Below are positions 5,237 to 10,293 of a stretch of DNA of 10,293 nucleotides, one piece after another. Numbering within the stretch: the first letter of the stretch is position 1; every line of letters begins with the position of its first letter. Origin of the DNA: Prolixibacteraceae bacterium (GTDB lineage Bacteria > Bacteroidota > Bacteroidia > Bacteroidales > Prolixibacteraceae); the NCBI GenBank assembly GCA_016931875.1, contig JAFGDX010000092.1:1-10293 (forward strand), written 5' to 3'. The notes below the pieces were generated by a model. It saw nothing but the letters and a program-made list of their open reading frames with translations. It was not told where the DNA came from and ran no database searches. A program made the translations under genes and the position numbers.

Positions 5237-5713
5237 ATGAAAAGGAAAAAAATCATCAGAATTGGATTGATAGCGGCAGTAGCCGGGATAGTAATTGCAG
5301 GAGCAGTTGGGCTTTACATGTTTAATATGCCGCACCGCGACGTACAGTCGGCAAAAGCTGACTTTAGTTTAACCGGCCAGCAATTAGTAAGCGAATACCT
5401 GGCTGATGCTACTTCAGCCAATGAAAAATACCTTGCTGCCGACGGCGATTCAAAAATCCTTGAAGTTTCAGGAACAGTGAGTAAAATCTCGGAAGATTTC
5501 GACGGGCAAAAAGTTGTCCTGCTAAAAAACGATGGCGACAAAGCCGGGGTGAGCGCAACTTTCACTCCTGAAACAAATGCAAACGCAGCTAATCTCGAAG
5601 TCGGGCAAAATGTGACCGTCAAAGGCGTAATCCGCTCTGGCGCAGCTTATGATTCAGACCTTGAACTTTACGAAAATGTAATCCTCGAAAAAAGCGATGT
5701 TGTATCAAAATAA
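5237..5713 (+). CDS. Membrane-anchored OB-fold protein (tRNA_anti-like)
   Basis: A 158-residue protein with a basic N-terminus and one hydrophobic helix (about 8-29). A conserved-looking juxtamembrane FNMPHRDVQSAKADFSLT follows, then GQQLVSEYLADATSANEKYL and a beta-rich OB-fold: KILEVSGTVSKISEDFDGQKVVLL, VSATFTPE, LEVGQNVTVKGVIRSG, DLELYENVILEK. The pattern matches Bacteroidota OB-fold proteins of the tRNA_anti-like Pfam family (PF12869). No lipobox cysteine is seen, so it is probably anchored by an uncleaved helix with the OB domain in the periplasm. Function is unknown; despite the family name, nucleic-acid binding outside the cytoplasm is unlikely. It begins an apparent three-gene unit with YceI (32-nt gap) and a peroxiredoxin. 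Confidence 0.8.
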   Translation: MKRKKIIRIGLIAAVAGIVIAGAVGLYMFNMPHRDVQSAKADFSLTGQQLVSEYLADATSANEKYLAADGDSKILEVSGTVSKISEDFDGQKVVLLKNDGDKAGVSATFTPETNANAANLEVGQNVTVKGVIRSGAAYDSDLELYENVILEKSDVVSK

Positions 5714-5745
5714 AAATCATTTATAAACAAAAAAAGTAAGAAATC

Positions 5746-6306
5746 ATGAAAAAGTTAGTGTTATTAATTGTAGCAGTAGTATTATTTGCAGGCTTTTCAG
5801 CCAGTGGCCAGTCAAAACTGGTGAGTTCAAAATCGCACATCAAATTCTTTTCTTCCACACCGGCCGAGGATATTCAGGCCAACAACACCACCTCGGTTAG
5901 TACCATTAATCCGGCAACCGGCGAAATCGTTTTCTCGGTGCCCATGCAGGGTTTTGAATTTGAAAAAGCGTTGATGCAGAAACATTTTAACGGCGAAGAT
6001 TTCCTGAATACAAAAGATTTTCCAAAAGCAAAACTTACAGGTAAAATCACCAACCTCGACAAAGTAAATTTTAGCGCCAATGGCACTTACGATGCGCATG
6101 TTGAAGGCGAACTTACTATTAAAGGGGTAACCAAACCGGTTCACGAAATGGGGAAAATTACCGTGAAAGACGGAAAAGTGGAAGCCGACAGTAAATTCAA
6201 TGTTACGCTGGCCGATTACGGGATAACTTTTGTAAAAGGCAAACCGTCAACCAACATTTCCAAAACCGTTGAAGTTACCGTTCAGGCTGAATACGAAGTA
6301 CAATAA
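5746..6306 (+). CDS. Exported YceI family lipocalin-like protein
   Basis: A 186-residue protein with a signal peptide (about 1-21). The mature part is an almost purely beta YceI domain (about 24-184). Family landmarks are an early SKSHIKFFSSTPAEDIQANN, the INPATGEIVFSVPMQGFEFEKALMQKHFNG segment with the typical 'MxxHFNxxxFLxTxxFPKA' pattern (77-95), GELTIKGVTKPV (121-132) and a C-terminal NVTLADYGITFVKGKPS. YceI proteins form a barrel that binds polyisoprenoid or other long amphiphilic molecules in the periplasm and are often linked to acid, oxidative or respiratory stress. The last links here to a peroxiredoxin fit a stress role. The ligand cannot be read from sequence. Confidence 0.92.
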   Translation: MKKLVLLIVAVVLFAGFSASGQSKLVSSKSHIKFFSSTPAEDIQANNTTSVSTINPATGEIVFSVPMQGFEFEKALMQKHFNGEDFLNTKDFPKAKLTGKITNLDKVNFSANGTYDAHVEGELTIKGVTKPVHEMGKITVKDGKVEADSKFNVTLADYGITFVKGKPSTNISKTVEVTVQAEYEVQ

Positions 6307-6365
6307 ATAATATGAATAAAAACCGGGAGTGGCAGGTTTCCCTGTTACTCCCTAATCTTAAAAAA

Positions 6366-6926
6366 ATGGAAGCAACAAGTTATAAAAAGGTGAAAGAAGC
6401 AAAAGGCCTGCAAGTTGGGGAAGTTGCCCCGAATTTTTCGGCTGTTGATTTGCACGATAATGTTTTCAACCTGGGAGAAGCCTTAAAGAATGGGCCGGTT
6501 GTGGTAATCTTTTATCGCGGCCAATGGTGCCCGTTTTGTAACAAGCATCTGAAAACGCTGGAACAAAGCCTCGATAAAATTTATGAAAAAGGTGCAAGTG
6601 TGGTGGCGGTTTCGCCAGAAAAATCGGAGTTTTTAAAACGTACTGCCGACAAAACAAAGGCTTCTTTTTCGCTGTTGTTCGACGAAGATTATAAAATTTC
6701 CGAAGCTTTTAATGTGGTATTCAGACCAACAAAACTGGAACGGACTATTTACAACAAAATTCTGAAAGCCGATTTAACGAATGCCCACTCTGACGAGAGC
6801 CAGCAATTGCCCATCCCGGCAACATTCATTATTGGCAAAGACGGAAAAATTGCCTGGCGGCATTTTGACCCGGACTACAAAAAGCGGTCAACAGTCGACG
6901 ATATTGTTAAGAACATCCCGAATTAA
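6366..6926 (+). CDS. Cytoplasmic peroxiredoxin-like protein (AhpC/TSA family)
   Basis: From the ATG at 6366 this is a 186-residue protein starting MEATSYKKVK. That start has a poly-A leader and puts VGEVAPNFSAVDLHD at the usual distance from the N-terminus. An in-frame ATG at 6312, 5 nt after YceI, would add 18 residues without family resemblance but cannot be excluded. The active site is FYRGQWCPFCNKHLKTL, with C55 and C58 in a CxxC arrangement like the PRX-like2/PrxQ-type branch of AhpC/TSA, where the first cysteine attacks the peroxide. PATFIIGKDGKIAWRHFDPDYKKRS (151-175) is the typical C-terminal strand pair. No signal peptide is present. Likely reduces hydroperoxides with thioredoxin-type reductant. 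Last gene of the OB-fold/YceI unit. Confidence 0.9.
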   Translation: MEATSYKKVKEAKGLQVGEVAPNFSAVDLHDNVFNLGEALKNGPVVVIFYRGQWCPFCNKHLKTLEQSLDKIYEKGASVVAVSPEKSEFLKRTADKTKASFSLLFDEDYKISEAFNVVFRPTKLERTIYNKILKADLTNAHSDESQQLPIPATFIIGKDGKIAWRHFDPDYKKRSTVDDIVKNIPN

Positions 6927-6945
6927 GTATTTCTGAGTACTGATT

Positions 6946-6977
6946 TTGTCAGGATTCGATGAAAAATTCGACTATTC
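6946..6977 (+). promoter_or_regulatory. ECF-type promoter 5, before the DinB/NRDE/DUF6695/CoaB unit
   Basis: TTGTCAGG at 6946-6953, a 15-nt spacer, CGACTATTC at 6969-6977; CGAC begins 42 nt before the ATG at 7011. It is identical in both halves and spacing to the site at 2752 and shares ATTTTGTCAGGATT with the site at 4148. Confidence 0.7.
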
Positions 6978-7010
6978 AAAAAAAATTAAAAATCACGTTA
7001 AAAAGAATCA

Positions 7011-7517
7011 ATGAAGACAGTAGCAAAAGAAAATCTGATGCAGTTAAAAGAATTGCTTCAGAAAATAAACAATGAAGACTACCAAAAGAAGAACGAAGTT
7101 CTCTCCGGTTCTGCTGTCGGACAACACATCCGGCATATTCTGGAGTTCTACCTTCTGTTGGTTTCCGGCTCGTTTTCAGGCACCATCAGTTACGATAAAC
7201 GCCAGCGCGACAAACAAATTGAGGTAAGTGCAGAATTTGCCATCGAAACCATTGACCGCTTAATAAAAGGATTTGACACGCTGGACTTAAACCAAACTGT
7301 AAAATTCGAGGGCGATTTTACCACCGACGGTTCGCAGGATAATTTTACTGAAAGTTCGGTGGGTCGTGAACTTGCCTATTGCATTGAACACAGCATCCAT
7401 CACCAGGCGATTATCAAAGCTGGTCTTATCGACATGGGCCTGCAGGCTTTAATCGGAGAAAATTTTGGAGTGGCTTATTCGACTATCCGTTACCGCGAAA
7501 ACCAATGTGCACAGTAA
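7011..7517 (+). CDS. DinB-like four-helix protein
   Basis: A 168-residue, mostly helical protein without a signal peptide. The DinB/YfiT pattern is visible: an N-terminal helix (ENLMQLKELLQKI), a histidine-bearing helix (SAVGQHIRHILEFYLLL, H39 and H42) and a late helix (GRELAYCIEHSIHHQAIIKAG, with H127, H130 and H131). Histidines from those two helices form the metal site in DinB-like proteins (H42, H127 and H131 are likely; inference). A conserved-looking tail, FGVAYSTIRYREN, ends the protein. Some DinB-superfamily members are metal-dependent thiol transferases, such as bacillithiol-S-transferases, but no specific signature assigns this one. The gene starts the last ECF-type unit, and its end overlaps the NRDE gene by 13 nt. 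Confidence 0.82.
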   Translation: MKTVAKENLMQLKELLQKINNEDYQKKNEVLSGSAVGQHIRHILEFYLLLVSGSFSGTISYDKRQRDKQIEVSAEFAIETIDRLIKGFDTLDLNQTVKFEGDFTTDGSQDNFTESSVGRELAYCIEHSIHHQAIIKAGLIDMGLQALIGENFGVAYSTIRYRENQCAQ

Positions 7518-8230
7518 GTTATATACCAAATAAAAAGACAGGTGGTTTTGTGCTTACATCGAACCGCGATGAGAAAGCGTACCGGCCAACTGTTCCGCCT
7601 AAAATTTATAAGGTGGGTGAAACAAATATTGGTTTTCCCAAAGACGAAAAAGCGGGTGGTTCGTGGATTGCAGCAAATAACCGGGGACGGCTGTGTTGCC
7701 TTTTGAATGGCGCTTTTGAAGCACACGTAAAAAAATCAGTTTATGCGCAAAGCCGGGGAAATATTTTGGTTGAGGCGGCTTTGTCGCCTAAAAATCCTGA
7801 ACAGTATTTTGCAGAAAAGAACCTTGAGGATGTTGAGCCTTTTACAATCATAACGGTTGAAGAAAACGCGGATATAGTAACCCATTTCAGTGAATTTGTT
7901 TGGGACGGTACGCATAAATACTACCGGCAACTGAATCCTGATGAAAACTACATCTGGTCGTCGGCGACACTTTACAGCAAAGAGCACCGAACTTTGCGCC
8001 GCCAGTGGTTCAATAAGTTTATTTCTGAAATGAATGGAAGTATTTCGCCGGAATCGATACTTGGCTTTCATGCAGGAAAACATACGGAGGACCATTCCAT
8101 AAATCTGGTTATGGAACGAGATGGAGGACTCGAAACGGTAAGTATCACACAGGTACTTCCGGTTAATGGAAAATTAGAAATGCAATACTTCGATTTGAAC
8201 AATCAGCAAAATACGAAACTTGAAATATGA
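7505..8230 (+). CDS. NRDE family (TANGO2-like) protein
   Basis: A 241-residue protein beginning MCTVSYIPN, with a cysteine at position 2 as in the Ntn-hydrolase-like NRDE family. The name-giving SNRDE motif is at 19-23, and the next block, PKDEKAGGSWIAANNRGRLCCLLNGA (45-70), matches the second family signature. A C-terminal beta region contains HTEDHSINLVMERDG and SITQV. NRDE/TANGO2 proteins occur from bacteria to humans; a link to heme trafficking or mitochondrial metabolism has been proposed for the eukaryotic ones, but the bacterial role is unsettled. If C2 becomes N-terminal after methionine removal it could be a nucleophile. The gene overlaps DinB by 13 nt and shares an ATGA with the next gene, so the three are translationally coupled. 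Confidence 0.9.
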   Translation: MCTVSYIPNKKTGGFVLTSNRDEKAYRPTVPPKIYKVGETNIGFPKDEKAGGSWIAANNRGRLCCLLNGAFEAHVKKSVYAQSRGNILVEAALSPKNPEQYFAEKNLEDVEPFTIITVEENADIVTHFSEFVWDGTHKYYRQLNPDENYIWSSATLYSKEHRTLRRQWFNKFISEMNGSISPESILGFHAGKHTEDHSINLVMERDGGLETVSITQVLPVNGKLEMQYFDLNNQQNTKLEI

Positions 8231-9186
8231 GCCTTCAGAAAAAACATACCGGATTTGCGATTGCCATAGCCTGGCCCGAAACCTGGTGCAAACAATCGGG
8301 CGCGTGGTACGACGGGTTTATCAACCGCCTTGAAATAAGTAAACACCACTATTACAAAGTGGGGCATGCCGCCTTGGTTTTGATTGATGATGAAACAGGC
8401 CGCTGCCACTATTTCGATTTCGGACGTTACCATACGCCGTTCCAGCATGGCCGTGCCCGTAGCGAAAAAACCGACGATGGCCTGAAAATGAAATCACGCG
8501 CAAAAATCTCAGCCGATAAAAAACAGATTCTGAATTACGAAGATATTTTAACCGAATTACAAAACAATGCTGAATGCCATGGCGAAGGTGCAATACATGC
8601 ATCGTACGGGCGGATTAATTTTGAAAAAGCCTTGGCAAAAGCAGAAGAAATGCAACAGCAAAGCCCCATCCGTTACGGTCCGTTCCGATACAAAGGGAGT
8701 AATTGTTCGCGGTTTGTAAACACTGTTCTCCGTGCAGGAAATCCCGACTGGAAATCAGCTTTTAAACTGAATTTTTTGGTGCCGCTCACGCCAACACCTA
8801 TGAACAATGTAAATTCATTCGGGAATAAAACTACCCTGCCTAAATTATTGCCGCTCACTTTTACACCTTCGCCAGTTGCCGATAAAAGCAAATTAAAAGG
8901 TGTGTTGCCAGAACCCAAACGTCCGGGAAACGTAACTGAAAACGCACAGTGGCTGGCCGGTGAAGGAGCCGGCTCATGGTTTGCATTCGAAATCGAAAAT
9001 CACTTATTGAAAGTTATTAGATATTCTGTAAATGGAGTAATTGAATGTGTGGGTTTGTTCGAAAATAAAGATGCAATCAAGTTTTTAAAAAACGATAAAT
9101 CATATAAAGTGGCTTATCCCAGCAATTGCAAAACGGTTTCGCTTCATGTAAATGGCTCCGAAATAAGGTTTAACCGTGCAAATTAA
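8227..9186 (+). CDS. DUF6695-like protein, possible papain-fold (NlpC/P60-like) enzyme
   Basis: A 319-residue protein without a signal peptide, starting in a 4-nt ATGA overlap. The N-terminal part has GFAIAIAWPETWCKQSGAWYD (9-29), then KVGHAALVLIDDETGRCHYFDFGRY (44-68). A second block, FRYKGSNCSRFVNTVLRAG (153-171), holds C160 at the start of a hydrophobic helix. A GHAA histidine (H47) on a strand with an NCSRFV cysteine on a later helix is the order of circularly permuted NlpC/P60 or YiiX-like papain folds, so H47/C160 could be a catalytic pair. The C-terminal quarter (238-318) looks like a separate beta-rich domain, WLAGEGAGSWFAFEIEN and beyond. I believe this corresponds to DUF6695 of Bacteroidota. 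The substrate is unknown. Confidence 0.65.
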   Translation: MSLQKKHTGFAIAIAWPETWCKQSGAWYDGFINRLEISKHHYYKVGHAALVLIDDETGRCHYFDFGRYHTPFQHGRARSEKTDDGLKMKSRAKISADKKQILNYEDILTELQNNAECHGEGAIHASYGRINFEKALAKAEEMQQQSPIRYGPFRYKGSNCSRFVNTVLRAGNPDWKSAFKLNFLVPLTPTPMNNVNSFGNKTTLPKLLPLTFTPSPVADKSKLKGVLPEPKRPGNVTENAQWLAGEGAGSWFAFEIENHLLKVIRYSVNGVIECVGLFENKDAIKFLKNDKSYKVAYPSNCKTVSLHVNGSEIRFNRAN

Positions 9187-9197
9187 ACACACTAAAA

Positions 9198-9848
9198 ATG
9201 CTTAAAGGGAAAAAGATTTTACTAACCGTAGGACCGACAAGGGAATTTTTAGACCCTGTACGGTTTATTACCAACGAATCGAGCGGTAAAATGGGTTTTG
9301 CCATTGCAGAGGAACTGCAAAAAGAAAATGTCGAACTGGTAATTATTTCCGGCCCGGTTAACATACATCTGAAAGTTCCTGAGGAAAATATAAAAAAAGT
9401 AAGCACGGCGTTAGAAATGTACGAAGCATGTCAAAAACATTTCAGTAAGGTTGATATTGCCATTTTTACCGCAGCCGTTGCCGATTACAGGCCAAAACAT
9501 CAGGCCACTTCCAAAATTAAAAAGGACGGAGATATTGCTATGGTTGAATTTGTTAAGAATCCTGATATCGCAGCAGAATTTGGCAAGATTAAATTGCCAC
9601 ATCAAATATCTGTTGGTTTTGCCCTTGAAACAGACAATGTAATTGAAAACGCACAAAAAAAGCTAACAAAAAAAGGATTTGATATGATAGTAATTAACAG
9701 CCCAAACCCAGGTGAAGGATTCGGATACGATACCAATAAAGTTTTAATTCATATAAAAGGGCAAAATATTCAGGATTATCCTTTAAAACCGAAAAGTGAA
9801 GTTGCCAGAGATATTGTGGATAAAATCAAACTTCTAATTGATAAATAG
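9198..9848 (+). CDS. coaB: Stand-alone phosphopantothenate-cysteine ligase (CoaB) domain protein
   Basis: A 216-residue protein 11 nt after the previous gene. It covers only the CoaB half of the usual bifunctional CoaBC (about 400 residues). Signatures: LLTVGPTREFLDPVRF (8-23), ITNESSGKMG (24-33, with the conserved Asn26), TAAVADYRP (91-99), the KIKK lysine segment (106-109), GFALET (140-145), FDMIVIN (161-167) and GFGYDTNKVLI (174-184). CoaB joins cysteine to 4'-phosphopantothenate using CTP. The decarboxylase half CoaC is absent, so the product would need CoaC from elsewhere. Most likely this is an additional CoaB paralogue alongside a housekeeping CoaBC (inference). All recognisable binding motifs are kept, so activity is plausible. 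As the last gene of a redox-type regulon it might support CoA, the cell's cysteine-derived thiol, under stress. Confidence 0.88.
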   Translation: MLKGKKILLTVGPTREFLDPVRFITNESSGKMGFAIAEELQKENVELVIISGPVNIHLKVPEENIKKVSTALEMYEACQKHFSKVDIAIFTAAVADYRPKHQATSKIKKDGDIAMVEFVKNPDIAAEFGKIKLPHQISVGFALETDNVIENAQKKLTKKGFDMIVINSPNPGEGFGYDTNKVLIHIKGQNIQDYPLKPKSEVARDIVDKIKLLIDK

Positions 9849-10078
9849 CCATCGCACAGTCGTAAGCACATTTGTAATACCCCACAAGCCGTCGCACAGA
9901 CCAAAGTTTTACAAAAGAGCTTCCGCCTTTCCTCCCCTGTAACCACCTTTCAGGTCGGTTTAAGTGTTGCCCGCGCTCAAAAAACAAAATAAATTTGTAC
10001 TTTGTGGAGAGGTTATTTCAGTTTAAAATGACGAAAAAATTTTAACTAAATAATTGCTAAACTGACAGAAAAAATCAA
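9849..10078 (+). other. Gene-free 3' region of the cluster
   Basis: No coding region is supported here. A direct repeat is visible: GCCATCGCACAG (9848-9859) and GCCGTCGCACAG (9888-9899), 11 of 12 identical and 40 nt apart. No terminator follows the CoaB stop. Lower down, an 8-bp inverted repeat TCAGTTTA (10018-10025) and TAAACTGA (10058-10065) brackets an AT-rich stretch. A strong promoter-like sequence at 9967-9997 is listed separately. Confidence 0.6.
9967..9997 (+). promoter_or_regulatory. Bacteroidota housekeeping-type promoter reading into the right repeat
   Basis: TTG at 9967-9969, a 20-nt spacer, and TAAATTTG at 9990-9997, a full match to the Bacteroidota -7 consensus TAnnTTTG. Transcription would begin near 10004. 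No ORF of note follows until the ATG at 10286, so the transcript would run through the whole palindromic repeat, either as a long leader for the next gene or as a non-coding RNA. Confidence 0.55.
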
Positions 10079-10223
10079 CACCAGTTGCCAACAATCTGTA
10101 TATGTCATAGCCGGTTTTATGGTTAATTGCAGGTTCACCACCCGCATCCACTTCGTCTCGGTTTGACAGGAAAGTAGCCCGCAATCGGCTACGCCACATA
10201 CAGGTGACCGTTGAACGAAAGCG
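10079..10223 (+). repeat. Complete palindromic, attC-like repeat (right copy)
   Basis: An imperfect palindrome. The left arm CTGTATATGTCATAGCC (10096-10112) pairs with GGCTACGCCACATACAG (10187-10203) at 14 of 17 positions. Outer CAAC (10089-10092) pairs with GTTG (10210-10213) across an asymmetric bulge of 3 against 6 nt. An inner ATTGC (10126-10130) pairs with GCAAT (10181-10185). From CAAC to GTTG it is 125 nt, within the usual attC size range. The 3' core GTTGAAC fits GTTRRRY; the 5' core TGCCAAC fits RYYYAAC only partly. It shares its 3' half with positions 1-54. It is more GC-rich than its surroundings. Confidence 0.65.
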
Positions 10224-10234
10224 CCCGGGGCGCT
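10220..10234 (+). repeat. GC-rich perfect palindrome
   Basis: AGCGCCC-G-GGGCGCT has 7-bp perfect arms, right after the attC-like core and ahead of the next gene. It stands out in a surrounding AT-rich leader. It could form a short stable hairpin in the next gene's leader. No T-run follows, so it is not a classical terminator. Confidence 0.6.
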
Positions 10235-10285
10235 AACCAAATCTAACCTTTCATTGTTACCTTTTTAACACTAAAATTAAGTACA

Positions 10286-10293
10286 ATGAAAAA
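10286..10293 (+). CDS. Start of the next gene (partial)
   Basis: An ATG at 10286 follows an A-rich leader and is followed by lysine-coding AAA before the window ends. The Met-Lys start and A-rich leader resemble the exported genes upstream, but the product cannot be identified. No TTGTCAGG/CGAC motif precedes it outside the repeat, so it probably lies outside the sigma-controlled cluster. Confidence 0.4.

Larger units (their letters stand above)
52..10210 (+). mobile_element. Candidate giant integron-like cassette
   Basis: The whole gene cluster lies between two same-orientation copies of one palindromic repeat. In integron arrays the start of each cassette (after G in GTTRRRY) is complementary to the start of that cassette's own attC site. 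Here 51-64 is complementary to 10079-10092 at 12 of 14 positions, including nine in a row (GTTGGCAAC with GTTGCCAAC). All 16 genes point toward the right-hand repeat, as cassette genes do. Against this: no integrase is visible, the left core GTTGGCA does not fit GTTRRRY strictly, and about 10 kb with 16 genes is far above the usual one or two genes. A phylum-specific repeat that promotes homologous exchange is the main alternative. Confidence 0.4.

Noticed and set aside
10163..10191. TTGACAGG-N15-CGGCTA inside the right repeat resembles the ECF-type promoter motif
   Set aside because: One mismatch in each half, and the left repeat copy keeps the GACAGG block but not the -10-like half. The bases are better explained by the palindrome.
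1..10293. Insertion sequence, prophage, CRISPR array, tRNA or integrase
   Set aside because: No transposase, phage, Cas or recombinase protein, no regular spacer array and no tRNA-like cloverleaf were found on either strand.

Overview
The window looks like Bacteroidota DNA, perhaps Marinilabiliales/Prolixibacteraceae (inference). It is AT-rich with A-rich leaders in place of strong Shine-Dalgarno sites. Exported proteins have short signal peptides ending near A-Q or A-x-A. Several families are common in that phylum (DUF4833, OB-fold 'PHRDV' proteins, YceI, NRDE, DUF6695). All 16 recognisable genes are on the + strand, and no tRNA, rRNA, CRISPR array, transposase or integrase was seen.

Layout. 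Positions 1-64 hold the 3' half of a palindromic repeat, followed by a gene-free leader up to 344. A first unit (345-2010, probably to 2699) encodes an ECF sigma factor, a small zinc-finger (ZAS-type) anti-sigma protein, an NrtS-like membrane protein, an AhpD-like peroxidase-related protein and a stand-alone NAD(P)HX epimerase. Then come DUF4833 plus an exported rhodanese-thioredoxin fusion (2809-4105), a DsrE-like protein (4220-4576), an exported thioredoxin-like protein (4672-5079, closed by a clear terminator), OB-fold/YceI/peroxiredoxin (5237-6926) and DinB/NRDE/DUF6695/CoaB-like (7011-9848). From 9849 to 10285 there is no gene, but there is a good Bacteroidota-type promoter and a complete copy of the palindromic repeat. 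A new gene starts at 10286.

Two structures tie the window together. First, all five units downstream of the sigma unit are preceded by TTGTCAGG-N14/15-CGAC(TATTC), ending 26-47 nt before the start codon. A weaker version (TTGTCAAA-N14-CGAC) precedes the sigma gene at a similar distance. The simplest reading is a self-contained regulon: the sigma factor reads these promoters, and the HxxxCxxC anti-sigma protein holds it until a thiol/redox or metal signal. The products suit redox, sulfur and metabolite-damage defence: thioredoxins, rhodanese, DsrE, peroxiredoxin, AhpD-like, NAD(P)HX repair, YceI.

Second, the cluster lies between two copies of one repeat in the same orientation. The bases just after the left copy's conserved GTTG core are complementary to the 5' arm of the right copy. 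That is how integron cassettes and their attC sites are built, so the window may be one unusually large (about 10.2 kb) integron-like cassette carrying a complete sigma-controlled stress regulon. This is inferred from sequence pattern alone.
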